The position numbers were made by a program, and so were the translations under genes. Below are positions 1 to 11,238 of a stretch of DNA of 64,000 nucleotides, piece by piece. This stretch comes from Chrysemys picta bellii (Eukaryota > Chordata > Testudines > Emydidae): NCBI RefSeq assembly GCF_011386835.1, contig NC_088805.1, positions 19,836,836-19,900,835 of the forward strand. Reading direction: 5' to 3'. The first letter of the stretch is position 1. Every line of letters begins with the position of its first letter. The notes below the pieces were generated by a model. The model had not been told where the DNA came from. It ran no database searches and saw nothing but the letters and a program-made list of their open reading frames with translations.

Positions 1-412
1 TGTCTGCAAGGGAAAAAAATATAATATACATAATGGAGCAGATTCTCTGTTCCATCTGAATTGCTTTTGAGTGTGGTTGCTAGCATAAGGTATCTATGAA
101 GCTGTTGTAGCTGGTTCTGGGAAGATCATCCCAGTGTAGGAGGATTGTCAGGGGCAGAGGGCCAAAGAAGTGGTCTTTCCACAGCCACAGTAGTGGGTGT
201 GGTCATGGAGAAAGGTGAACGTCTTCCCTGATGGTTGTAACGTCTCCTTGGGGCCATTGGAAGCTAGTTACATTGGAGCAGCCTTCAGGCTGCTCTCACT
301 TAAGCCAGGGGAATGGACATAGGTAAGTAAAGACAGCCCTTGTTCGGGGGGGGCCAAAGATGGTGGTGTCAGATGTTCAACTGCGTGCGTGCGTGTGTTC
401 TCTCTGCATGCT

Positions 413-1057
413 GTACTGACTCTAGCCAGACAGCCCGTATTGAACTGCCCAATAAATCCACAGACTTGGTTTTCTAGCGAAGGTGTCGACGAAGCATGGT
501 GCTAATGCCCCGGCTCAACGGTTACTGGTAAACTAACACACGTATGCCCGTGACAATGGATGCAGCTCAGTCATGGCGGGACTTTCCATTGCTCCCTCGG
601 TTGGACAAAGACACTCCCTCTGAGATACATCTTTATACACAAATACAAACAAATTACATATTGCCCCGACGTATTAGGGTGCCACCCTCTAACGTATTAG
701 GGTGCCACCCATTGCCTTGTTCCTGTAGGTTCGATTAAAACATCTCTATTTATCATGCTGTCATCCTGACCTTATCCTTAAGATGGGTCAGCATGTTTCT
801 GTTATCTTTGGGGAATGTGTTTATCGGGGTGTTCTGGTACCAGCCTTCTGGAATGTGCTTGCGTGAGTGCTTTATGCCTCGCATCTCTTTGGAATATGCG
901 CTTTTGCAATATCAGCCCTATGCTTGCCAAATTCTGGGAGCAGGGCCTGCCTCTTGCTCACAACTTAACTTTGCTTTATATCAGCAGTTTTGACTATTTT
1001 AGCCCAGGCCTCAGGCCTCTGATACGTGGGCTTATGTTTCAGGGCCTCTTCCTAATA
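413..1057 (-). mobile_element. Possible endogenous retroviral LTR
   Basis: The segment runs from TGTACTGA to TAATACA, so it has TG...CA ends. Read on the minus strand it has a TATA-like GTGTATAAAG (complement of 631-640) downstream of a long U3-like part that contains a short tandem repeat. I find no matching target-site duplication and no clear polyadenylation signal on the minus strand; an AATAAA at about 450 lies on the plus strand. It has no coding content. It could be another class of repeat, and orientation and ends are tentative. Confidence 0.35.
669..710. repeat. Two-copy 23-bp-period tandem repeat
   Basis: The 19-base unit ACGTATTAGGGTGCCACCC occurs at 669-687 and identically at 692-710, separated by four bases. 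Duplications like this are common in U3 enhancer regions of LTRs, which fits the LTR-like call around it but does not prove it. Confidence 0.8.
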
Positions 1058-1312
1058 CAGATGGTTTGAAGTTGATACACGTTTGGCACTGTATATTCAC
1101 CATGTGTCTGATAGAATGAATGTAAAAATAGGGTATTCTTTTGCCTGGCCCATTGCAGGCAGCTGCTTCTTTTTGCCTTCTAAGTGTATGGATGTTACTG
1201 ACAGCACCTTACATCTGCTCTTAACCATTTCTCCTTGATTCAATAAGCATCCATTGGAAGTGGCCCCAAATCCATCAGGCCCACATCATATTAACCCAGT
1301 CCTTAAGGACAC

Positions 1313-2724
1313 TGTGACACTCTGTACCGCAAAGCAGCACCTGGAAACCCCATATTCTCCACCGTCCTAGAATTATGATATGTTTAGTAAAGTATGCCTT
1401 GTGAGGTATCATTTTAAATGTCTTGATCTGTTGAACATTAATATCTTGTTGGATTGTATGTGCTATCATTGTATGTGAAGTTATGAAGTTTTGCTATGTG
1501 TGTGTTACTGAAATACATTGTGAGGTTGGGAACACCCACAACCAGCCTTTCAGGTACAATAATGGAGTAGCCAGACATCAGTTAATGGCTCATCAGCACC
1601 CAAAGAATCCACTATCCCAGGAACTGTATACAATGGAGACTTCTCAGAGAGAACACATAGACAATGGAGACTGTTTGGCCAGTGGGGACTGCCTGATTCC
1701 CCACGTCAAACAATCTTTCCAGCAAGCTGGAAGAAACTATAAAAGAGAGGAAACGACATCATCACTGGGCCTCTACCCCACCCCCAACGCAACACCTGGA
1801 AGAAACGTCTGGAGGACAAAGACTTGGAACTGGAGGAGGGTGGTCCCATGTTGGAAGGCAGCCTGTGTATTGAGGATCTGTGGCCTGTTTGTACCATCTA
1901 TCCTGGGGAGACAGTGCTTGATTCAAATCCAGTTTAGTTCGTAGAACTCAGACTGCGAATTTTGTTTCTTACGAAACCAACTCTGATTTCTATGCCTGCT
2001 ACTTATGATCTTTCTGTAGTTAATAAATCTCTTTTCTATTTGACCTCAAACAGTGTGTTTTGTTTGGAGTGCTTGGGCAATCTCAGCTGAGTTTACAAAG
2101 GCTAGTAGTGTGTGTACTCTCCACACTGAGGGAGTGGCGGACTGGGTAATGAACTTACACTGGCCAGGTTTCTGACCAATGCAAGATGTACAGTTCTTAG
2201 GTGCAAGGCTGGGGACCTGGCGGGAATTGGCTGGAGCCTCTCTATTGTTGGTTCATGAGTGACTAAAGCTATGTCTACACTGGCACTTTTCTCGTTAAAA
2301 CTTTTCTCCCTCGGGGCGTGAAAAGACACCCCCGTGAATGACCGACATTTTAACGACAAAAAGCGCCGGTGTGAGACACGCTCCCGCCGACGAAGCTACC
2401 ACCCCTCATTGGAGGTGGTTTTATTTTGTCGCTGGGAGAGCTCTCTCCCGGCGATAAAGAGCGGCTACACAGTACAACTTACAATGGTGCGGCTGCAGCG
2501 GCACGGACGCTCTGTTGTAAGGTGTGCAGTGTAGACCTAGCCTGAGAAAGCACTCATGTAACTCAGTTGGGGGTGTCCCTGCCTATGGATGTCTGTAAGT
2601 GCCGTACCTGCCAGAGGTTTGTGGCTTGACACAGCATCACAGAGTGAGAGGGATCCCCCAGGCTGGTGGGACAGAGGGCTCAGCGGTCCCACAGTCCAGA
2701 TTGCACCCCAGGAACCCCATCACA
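1313..2724 (+). mobile_element. Solo retroviral LTR with 5-bp TSD
   Basis: The element starts TGTGACAC and ends CCATCACA, giving the inverted pair TGTGA/TCACA, and is flanked by the exact 5-bp duplication GACAC at 1308-1312 and 2725-2729. A TATA box (CTATAAAAGAG, 1737-1747) and polyadenylation signal AATAAA (2022-2027) set plus orientation. No internal retroviral genes lie beside it, so it is a solo LTR left by recombination between the two LTRs. A MITE (2268-2542) is nested in the part after the polyadenylation signal; without it the LTR is about 1.1 kb. The 5-bp TSD and long LTR suggest a class III (ERVL-like) or related ERV; class assignment is inference. Confidence 0.85.
2268..2542. mobile_element. 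MITE nested in the solo LTR
   Basis: Its ends are inverted repeats: GCTATGTCTACACTG on the left against CAGTGTAGACCTAGC on the right. The interior is GC-rich and non-coding. The flanks TGACTAAA and TGAGAAAG match at 5 of 8 positions, so an 8-bp duplication is possible but weak. The GTCTACAC end motif recurs in other MITEs of this window (10326-10787, 18281-18533, 30091-30320, 47991-48212). The superfamily is not settled. Confidence 0.75.
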
Positions 2725-2887
2725 GACACCGATTAACCTTATTACAAATACTGGAAAAACAGTTAAGACTGCAGCAATGCTATTGTCAGCTGCACAGTTT
2801 TAGAGCTTAACTGTAGTATTCTTTAGGGTTTTTTAATTATTATTATTAATTATTATTATGAAAGAAAATGTTTTTCTTAGCTCTTGT

Positions 2888-2963
2888 GGGCCAGATATTT
2901 GCCTGGTGTAAATGGTTTACTGCCAGTGTTTTCAGTTTACAGCAGCTGAGGGTTTGGCCCACT
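2888..2963. repeat. Ancient palindromic MITE, degraded
   Basis: GGGCCAGATATTTGCCTGG at the left is roughly the inverse of CAGCTGAGGGTTTGGCCC at the right, with TGGTGTAAAT and GTTTACAGCAGC as inner arms. The same GCCAGAT...GGTGTAAAT design is seen at 18155-18253 and 25735-25795. These short foldback repeats are widespread and old in reptile genomes. Confidence 0.55.
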
Positions 2964-4403
2964 GTACATAGAATAGAGTTGAGATTTTATCTTCCTGAGT
3001 TAGAAGATGATTTAATTGCTCATGATGGACAAGATGTGGAAAACTTCTGAAAGAGAACCGAGTGCCTTTAATTCCCAGGGGGCATCTCCCGGACTTAGGC
3101 CCATTATAACGGCTAGAACTTTGCTTCCTATATTGGCAGATATACAGACCTTTCTGCTCCCCTTTGGTTTTTAGAACCTGGGCGGGCATTTATTCATATA
3201 TCTATTTCTCAGTAACCGGAGGCTGAACTAGAGTGAATGTTCATAGAAGTTTCAATAAAACAGCATAAGGTCAACTGCTGTTTAAATCCACACCATCAGC
3301 TCGGCTGTTGCATTTTACGGAGCTGTGAGTCCTGGTGCCAAAGGGCAACATGTAAATTGAACTGTTGTTTTGAAGCATGTAAGGTAATAAATGGTGCTGT
3401 CAGTTGTTTTCACCCGAATGACAGATGTATTCTCTGCAGAATGGATGCCATGCATGGCTATTATTGCAAAAATTTCACTATGTACCGGTTGCCTGCTGTT
3501 TAACAAATAAAGCCTGAGTCAAATCATTTTAGTCTGTGCCCTAGTATCTCTGGCTTAATGGCAGTTTTACTGAAGACGTGTGTAATTTCCCAGTGCTCCT
3601 GATGGATCCTCAGATTGAGTGCCTCGGTGAAGCACATTCACAATGCAGTCCCAAGCGTCCTGAAGGAACACTACTTATCCTGCTGTTTTCTAGTGGTCCA
3701 AGGTAAAAATATTCCATTCCTGCCACTAACCATGAGGTTTCTGTTTCCCAGTGGCTATGGTGAAATTCTAGCTCCTGGCAAAAATTGTTAAGTTTTGCAA
3801 ATTAATTGCTTGTGGAAATTTGCCATATTTTAGAGAACAATAATGACATGCTCTTACATCTCTATTGCAGTTTCTCCCCAGGAGGATACCAAAGGGCTAT
3901 ATAAGCCATGGGTCCAATGTTACAGTCCTTACAAAACCCATTTTGAAGTCAAGCTGGTATCTTTTCTATAAGAATCACTTTTCCTGACCAGAAATTGCAG
4001 CAGCTGGTTAACAGTTCACCACAAAATACAAAGCCTATTACTTTCCCAAGCCTTTGGATTCAGCAAAGCACTTAAGCATGTGTTTACTGTTAAGCCTATG
4101 TCCCATTGTAACAATCACCATTGCAAACCTTTTAACCTTTTATTAAACAATGACGGGGCAGGGATTAGAAAACAGCATTCAAACCTTAAAAATTTAAGTA
4201 AGACTTTCAGTTTAACACAAAAAGAGTCCATTGTAGGTGGTCTTAAGTTGCTGTAGAAATTCAGTTCTGTTTTTATTTTTAAAACAAAAGAGCACGGATA
4301 CAACTACGGGGAGCAGAAGGAATATCAAAGCTAGAAAATGCATTTTCTGTCACTGAGGCTTCTTTGACTTGCAGCTAACTACTGAAAAATCACAGGAAGA
4401 AAC
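2964..4403. other. No gene seen; unique sequence
   Basis: No exon, RNA gene or recognised transposon is evident apart from a small palindromic MITE-like piece near 4036-4085 (ATTCAGCAAAGCACTTAAGC). The part at about 3237-3530 is repeat-free, moderately AT-rich and contains CTGTCA and TGACAG motifs (Meis/TALE-type) in inverted arrangement, so it could be regulatory. That is weak inference. Confidence 0.4.
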
Positions 4404-4417
4404 CATGGTGTAATTAG

Positions 4418-4612
4418 AAGAACAGGAGGACTTGTGGCACCTTAGAGACTAACAAATTATTAGAGCATAAGCTTTCGGATGCATCCGAAGAAGTGGGCTG
4501 TAGTCCACGAAAGCTTATGCTCTAATAATTTGTTAGTCTCTAAGGTGCCACAAGTCCTCCTGTTCTTCTTTTTGCGGATACAGACTAACACGGCTGCTAC
4601 TCTGAAACCTTT
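4418..4612 (-). mobile_element. Snapback retro-inserted repeat with 14-bp TSD
   Basis: Arms 4416-4477 and 4508-4569 are perfect 62-bp inverted complements around a 30-base centre. The right side extends to a single-copy head (about 4570-4612) which, on the minus strand, reads GTAGCAGCCGTGTTAGTC. The exact 14-bp direct repeat CATGGTGTAATTAG flanks it at 4404-4417 and 4613-4626. A long variable TSD points to target-primed retrotransposition rather than a DNA transposon; the inverted arm suggests fold-back priming of the cDNA. The centre holds GAAGAAG, 14 nt and CGAAAGCTT, the hairpin motif shared with 42136-42311. This repeat type is very common in turtles; relation to Penelope-type elements is a hypothesis only. 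Confidence 0.85.
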
Positions 4613-4626
4613 CATGGTGTAATTAG

Positions 4627-7600
4627 CCACTCTGAGACATAGGTCTGCGCACAGTTTTTATGCCAATATGTCAGTTCGGGGAGTGATTTTTTTACCAAAA
4701 TAGCTATACCGTTACAATCCCTAATGTGGACATGGTTACAATAGTCTAAATGGGCCTAAATACTGATGTAGCTTATTCCCCTTCCTGTGGGGCTCAGAAA
4801 AATGAAAGCCCAGTGGTATGATGGGAGATTCCAGGGTCCCATGGGGCAATACTTATCCCAGCAGCTGGGATATCACTCCATTGTGGTACTCTGTCTGCAA
4901 GCTGTCATTAGCCAGCTTAGGAAATTTGCCAAGCAACCCCCAGAAAAGCAATTCCCCCCAAAAGTGCTGGCAACTTGTGCCACTGAAGTTAACCAATCAC
5001 ATCCAGTAATTTCTATCCTGGTCTGTTGCAATAGCGATTTTGTGACCTCACTGGGAGCCTTGAAAAATCAGTCCTTTGAATCTTTTTGTCTGTAACTTAA
5101 CTTTGTTTTTATAAACAACTTCGTACAACAGGTCAAGACAGCCTCTTGTCACCTTTCCCCCACTTTGGACAACGGAGAGGCTGGGCCTTTGTCATAACTC
5201 TCCCCTCTACTGGGAACATGAATCTGCTGTTCAAAGGGATCCATAGGAATGCATAAGAACAGGTCACTCACAGAGTTTGGATTGGCTGCCTGGATTCGTT
5301 GCTTTCTGAAGCAACATAGCTTCAAATAACTGGCACCCCACGCAAAGGAGAGAATTACAGACCTGCCCTGAACAAAGGACCTGGGGAAGCTGACAGTTTA
5401 ATTGTTTGATTGGCTATGCAGGGATCCTTTTCAGTACCTCTTTACCCCAGGTAGGGAAGTGTTTAAAGAAGATAAGCTGTCTGAGTGATTAACCAAGGGA
5501 GAAGGCCAGATGCTTACCACTGCAGCTGACAATTGTGAAACTCGTGACACCGGTACCTGTGTCTTACTCCCAGCCCCTGCCGCCGTATAGATTGGGTTAA
5601 ATCACAGCCAGTTCTGACGCAAGTTGGCTAAGCTGCAAAGCATTTGTCTGAGCAGTGGGGCTGCACTTATATTTACAGTGAAATATTATCCCTTCATGGT
5701 TAACAACGAACTGCGAACCTGCTCATTGTGGAAGCCGTTTGGCATAATTAGCCGGTTAAAGAAGTCTGCCTATTGATTAACTGAACTAAATGACCCATAA
5801 TTAACAGCCCGACTGCCGAGCTAATCTATCTGGTGTTATTTTCCTTTCCCTTCAAACCTTGGCACCTATTAGTCCTTTCGTTAGTAGGGGGTAGGTAGGT
5901 GAAGAGTCCACATCATGTGGTAATTGAGTTACCGTGCCCCTGTGGGGCTTTAAAAGGCACACTGATGTGTTATAAAAGGCCTGCTGGCGTGCTGGTTTAT
6001 TCTCTTGGCCTGCAGAGGTATTAGAGCTGGTCATGCTGACTCCATGCATATTTCTTTTCTTTTAAATTTACCACTTCCAGTGAGCTGGAACACCTGCTCT
6101 GAGCCGTCTCAGACTCTGGGGAAATTCAGATACAGACCTGAACTTGGCAGCTTAGGCCTGGTAATGATATGCTTATTAGAAGTATATTATTTAACCACTA
6201 GATGTCTCTGCGTGCTGAATACAGTTCCAGATAGGGTCTGATCCCTGGTAATCAAGGGAGACAAAGCTGGAGCTCGAGTTATGAGGAAGCCTGTTTACTT
6301 GCGGCTGTAGCTTTTTCTTTAATAAAAGCCTCCTGTTTAAGAGTGTTTGATTCTATAGATCATGACAGGGACCAGCTCCATAAAATTGATCCAAACAGGA
6401 ATCTAACCATAGCACTTTGGGTGAATTCTTAATCAGACCTGTATATCATTGCCCATTCCCATCGCGTGTTTCAGGTCCTTTAAGGCTTTCTTTTTCCCTC
6501 CCAAATGCCCCATTAAACCTTTATATAATGTCAAAGTGGGTTAATTGCTCTGTTATCCTTTTGAAATGCAATTCAATATAAACTAGAAATAATGGATCAC
6601 AGTATCATTTGCACTCTGTTGTGAGTTCTACCAGCACTTGCAATGCTAGCTGGTGCCACCACTGTACCAGTCTGGTTTTCTGACTCTTTTAATTAGGTTA
6701 CAGCTTGTTTCAAATCGATGGGAAGAAAGTGACTATATTTAAACAAACAAAGGAACAAACAACACCAACAAAACACACACACAAATAAACAAGAGAGAGA
6801 GAATCTGGCAAGGTCAGCTCTGAACAGTAGCACAGCTAGTTCTTAAGAAACATCTCTCCAGTGCTATCTCTGCTAAGCTCAGACCTGAAGAAGTGCCTGC
6901 TGAAGCCAATAAAGATACTTTCATGTTGGATCAGGCCCGTAGACCCCTCCTCCTTTTTGCTACAGTAAAAAGCTTTCATGGGCATGTACTTCAGCACAGG
7001 AAGAGGATTCATTTTCCAGGTCCATTCCTTTCACCTTCAGAAATTTGAACCACCCACGATTAAACCCGTTGGCCTTAGCTTCTTGCTCTGCTGATGCCCT
7101 CAGCTGTGACCAGGAAGGAGCCTTCACCTGTGTGACCAAGAGGGCTACAGTAAGACAAGACCTAGAGTCAGATCCCCCCAGCCCTGACACACACACTCTG
7201 GTCCCTTTACACTGCATAAGTGGCATAAAAGGGCTCTAAAAGCTCCAGGCCCAGGAAGGGGAGATTTCTCCTGGCATACATGGGGGGGACGGGACCCCCT
7301 TGTAAGCCTTACCATAAGGTACGTAGGGGCAGGAGGTGTGTGCAGCCCATAGGGCTGCGGAAAGTCCAGGTAGTGTTGTGGCTCCTGTAACTGAGACAGG
7401 CCCCCAGGGCTGGCCATGCTATGCCACTGGCTGAGAACGGCCCAGTACTGGGAGGGGCACACAAGTGGTTTAAAGCAATCATAGCCACCCCTTCCCTCTG
7501 GGCTGGGTCTCTTAAGAGGAGTAGCCAAACAACTTTCCCCTAGACTCCATCTTGGTTTAGCTTAAGGCCTCTTTTCATCAATAGTGACTTCCGGGTTGGG

Positions 7601-8747
7601 GAGGCCTTCTTTACACTCCGACAAAGCCCAGATAGGGCTCAAGTCCCCATCCGTTCAGAGCTCTGGATTACATTTCCCTGGTGCGACATACCTTTGTGCC
7701 ACTTCCAAGCTGTGCCCAAGGATATCTGATTTACGCTCTACACAAATGCCTAAATGAGGTGGGGGTGTGGCTTGAACTGCAGGGAGCAATGTTATAGAGG
7801 TCTCATTCTCCACTGGAGTCCATAACACTAGCGGGAGCTGGTGGAGAATCAATTTCCTGCCATTTCCCCTAGAGATTCATTTTATTTCATCCAGCCCCCT
7901 CCTCTCTTCTTCTTTCTGTCTGTCCTAACCTTTACCTTTTAATACATTATGCCTTTTTATCCCATTAATATTTTGACATCATGATCTGCCAGGACAGTTC
8001 AATAATAAAAAGTCTGACGATCACCCACGAGGCCACCCAGATCTTGATATTTCAGATGCGTCTAATTGAACTCCAGAGAGAGGCTGTGGGCTGTTTCCTC
8101 ATCTCATCTGCATAATGGCTGTGATGTCAGGTGTCCCCAGCCCGCCCTCAGTGTGGGAAATCCCACTAGAGGCTCTTGGGTTTGTCCCAGCATATAAAGC
8201 TGCTCAGAGACCAGTGAATGAGTTCTTTGTAGCGATGCGAGCGAGTTGCATGAAATCACACTGGGGCTTTGCTGTGGGCCTTCTCGCCCTCATTAACTCA
8301 CGTGTACGCTCTAAAACACTTCAGTTAGCTTGAAAAAAAAAAAAGGCATTGAACAAGCTCTTTAATGAAAGGCAGGGAGTTTAAATGCCAGCTTTGGCTG
8401 GCTCCCAAGGCAGGATAAAGGCTCCTCAGCTCAAATGTCAGCAGGAGGAGATGAAATCCATTCCCCTCCTTCCCCTCCAACTCCCTGTAACAGTGGAATT
8501 TCTCACCATATTTGGTGCTCCCTGTACTTACAGATGCTCTCAGTTCTGGAACCTAATGATTTCCGTTCCAGATATTAAACTCACTCTCTCTCTCTCTCTC
8601 TGGGATTACTTCATAGGCTAGACTAGAGAACTCCCACTATTCCTCGGCATACAGTGTCTTCTTTTAGAGGCACCAGAGGGCTTTTCCTCATGGCTGTCTT
8701 TTTAGAGTGGCTCACAAGCATTATAAGGACGTTTCTCTTGCTGCACC
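4627..8747. other. No gene seen; mostly unique sequence
   Basis: No exon or RNA gene is recognisable. It holds low-complexity CA/AG-rich sequence near 6740-6810, a run of A at about 8333-8344 and a CT run at 8581-8600. Two repeat-free parts look like candidate regulatory DNA: 5690-5830 has several homeodomain-type cores (ATAATTAG, ATTGATTAAC, ATAATTAAC), and 8090-8330 has an octamer-like ATCTGCATAAT. Open frames here are short and unlike known proteins. Confidence 0.45.
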
Positions 8748-8755
8748 CCTGAGAG

Positions 8756-9210
8756 CAGGGCCAGTGCAAGGAAGTTTTGTGCCCTAGGCGAAACTTCCAC
8801 CTTGCGCGCCCCACTCCCCCCAGCCCTGCGGCAGCTCCCCGCCCCCCCCCTCCGCCCTGAGGCGCCCCCCCCCGTGGCAGCTCCCCCTCTCTGCCCTTAG
8901 GCCCCCCCCCCAGGGCAGTTCCCTCCCGGGAGCTGTGCGGCAGCTCCCCACCCCAGCTCACCTCTGCTCCGCCTCCTCCCCGAGCACACAGCCCCCACTC
9001 TAATTCTCCTCCCCTCCCAGGCTTGCAGCGCCAAACAGCTGATTGGTGCTGCAAGCCTGGGAGGCGGGAGAAGTGGAGCCGCCACCGCGCTCTCGGGGAG
9101 GGGGCGTAGGAACGCTATAAAAAAAAATTGGGGGCACCGCTTTTTGGCACCCCCAAATCTTGGTGCCCTAGGCAACCGCCTAGTTTGCCTAAATGGTAGC
9201 ACCAGCCCTG
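8756..9210. mobile_element. Non-autonomous hAT element, GC-rich core
   Basis: It begins CAGGGCCAGTGC and ends GCACCAGCCCTG, a terminal inverted repeat of the hAT type, and is flanked by a perfect 8-bp duplication CCTGAGAG (8748-8755 and 9211-9218). The 455-bp interior is C/G-rich with runs of C, contains a foldback around CTTGCAGC.../GCTGCAAGCC (about 9020-9060), and encodes no transposase. Open frames through it are composition artefacts. Confidence 0.93.
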
Positions 9211-9239
9211 CCTGAGAGAGAACATTTCTCCCTCCCCGC

Positions 9240-9350
9240 TTACAGATGGGGAATTGAAGCAGAGACACTTGTCCAAGGTCACCCAGGCAGTCTAGGGCAG
9301 AGGCAGAAACAAAACTCAATTCTCTTGACTCTCAGTGCAGTACCTTTACC
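9240..9350 (-). mobile_element. MIR-like SINE fragment
   Basis: The strand shown contains ACAGATGGGGAATTGAAGC followed by CCAAGGTCACCCAGGCAG, the complement of the classic MIR/CORE-SINE layout (ACCTTGGGCAAGTCAC ... CCCCATCTGT). Related copies in this window are at 12090-12205, 26090-26300, 28470-28562, 29575-29700, 40745-41690, 46090-47340, 55985-56250 and 58830-59220. Ends are approximate. Confidence 0.6.
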
Positions 9351-10325
9351 ACACACCCATGCTGTCCAATGCCATTGATTTAAATGGGCCTGTACTACTA
9401 TCACGGAGAGGAGAATTTGACCGAGACTGACTAGAAGCAAGAATCCCCGTTTCCTAGCTGACAGCCTTTCCTGCAATTAAAACAAGATCCAAAACTAGGC
9501 AAAAATGTGTAATGGCTCTTAGTTTGGAGTGTAGGCACTACATTACCAGTAGCTCTCTCATTGGTTTTCAGAGGCAAACACTGAGTATGAAAGGCTGTGT
9601 TCTCGCTCTGTAATTTATGTTATTAAAGTGGGCTATGAATGCATCAGTTCTTACCAGGTGATGTTATACCTTATGTAGCATATTATAGCATGCAGATAGT
9701 CTTAAGAGTGCCTCACTTGCATAATATAGTTTTAATAGGTATAACAAGGCCATTAGAGCAGCATTAGACTTGAACTTGAATTTAGTAATTTGCAGGAAGC
9801 AATTCTTCTCTGACTCTCTCCACACGTCAGGAACAATTATTGGGGCCCACTGTGAATGCACAAAATGTTATTGCTGTTTAAATCCCATCAGATGGATTTT
9901 GGTACAAACACTCTACAGTGATGAAGATGGCATGAAAACCTGGATTAAGATAGACATCTGACTCCATCAGATGATCACTGCTGTATTTCTCATTGAACAT
10001 TGCATTTTACCTGTCTCGGGGCTGCCAATGCTTGTGCAAGGCTTCCTGAAATAACCAGGATGAAAAGCTGCACATATCACTCATGCAATTCATCCGTTCG
10101 GTCAGTCAGTGCCTTAATTTACACATGGGTTAATGCTACTTGATGTACCTTGTAGCTCCTCTTTAGGAGTTCATGCATAGATGCAGACTTTGCACTGCTT
10201 TCCTCCTGGTGAAAAGAAATTGATTGCACACCATACAACATGAATGCTCCACTTCTACTGTTCTCTTAAAACTACTCCTGTTTGAAGCGTGCCTGGTGTT
10301 TAGGGAGGAACTCACCTCACCGAAC
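9351..10325. other. No gene seen
   Basis: Unique, moderately AT-rich sequence without recognised repeats, exons or RNA genes. I see no signal that supports a function. Confidence 0.4.
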
Positions 10326-10787
10326 CCTGGTCTGCTCTACAGAGTTAGGTCCTTGTAAGGCAGCTTATGTCGACCTAACTCTGTAAGTGTCTACCCTAAA
10401 TTTTTGCTCCCGCCAACGTAACTCGCTCGCTCCGTCATAACTCCACCTCTGTGAGAGGCGTAGCACTTCAATCAATGTGGTTAGATCGACACAGTGTCAG
10501 TATAGACACTGCATTGCTTATATCAACTTTTGCTGTCTTTCAGACGCCCTCCCACAATGCCCCACGCTGACGGTTCAATTGGTGCAAGCGCTCCTGGGGA
10601 GGATGCTCACTGCTGACTCAAGGAGCAAAGTGTAGACACGCACAAGTGATGTAATTACTGCGGCGGCTGTATTAGAGTTGCCAATTTTGGTTGGACGTGT
10701 TCTTGGAGGTTTAATCACATGACATAATCGGTTACGCCAACATAAGTTAGGTCAACTTAATTTTGTAGTGTAGACATGTCCTGAGTA
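10326..10787. mobile_element. Long turtle-type MITE with nested fragment
   Basis: Ends are imperfect inverted repeats (GGTCTGCTCTACAGAGTTAGG against the complement of TAATTTTGTAGTGTAGAC), and the interior repeats TCGACCTAAC-like words on both arms. It contains an inserted piece at about 10675-10731 that matches one half of the small hAT element at 12387-12509 (TTGCCAATTTTGGTTGGACG, then GGAGGTTTAATCACATGA). No clear TSD was found. It is non-coding; which DNA-transposon superfamily mobilised it is not evident. Confidence 0.75.
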
Positions 10788-11238
10788 AATGTGAGCCTTG
10801 TGAGCTGAGTACATATATCTATCTACATTGTTTCCTGAAGGTCTCATTTAACATCCTGCAAACGCTCCACAGCTTTTCTATTCTTGCTCAAATGAGTGCT
10901 GGCAGATTGCACCTTTGCATCCCAAGAGGCGTTGCTCATACACGTTATTAGGGCTCTTGTGAAATCGCTGCTTGCGTTTGAAAAGCGTTTCCAGACATCA
11001 GGTGCAAAAGGGGGTGAGGGAATCAGGATGCGAAATATGTCAGGAGAACCAGGCTTTACACTCCTCCAAGCCAAATTCCTTCTCTTGATTTTCATGTTGT
11101 TTTAACCCCTCTGTTGCTAGATCTGTCCTCTACCGTGCCATCATTTTAAACCAATTTAATGCTGAGATCAATACTATTGCTGTTTACTATTTATTCATTA
11201 TTTGTTTGCTGCCAGCCATGTTGTCTGCACGGTATAAT

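Noticed and set aside
1483..1944. Open frame of 153 codons inside the solo LTR
   Set aside because: Lies over the U3/R part with the TATA box; no similarity to a protein family.
4416..4569. DNA-transposon interpretation of the 62-bp inverted repeat
   Set aside because: The 14-bp TSD lies outside a single-copy head rather than at the arm ends, which fits retro-insertion better than cut-and-paste.
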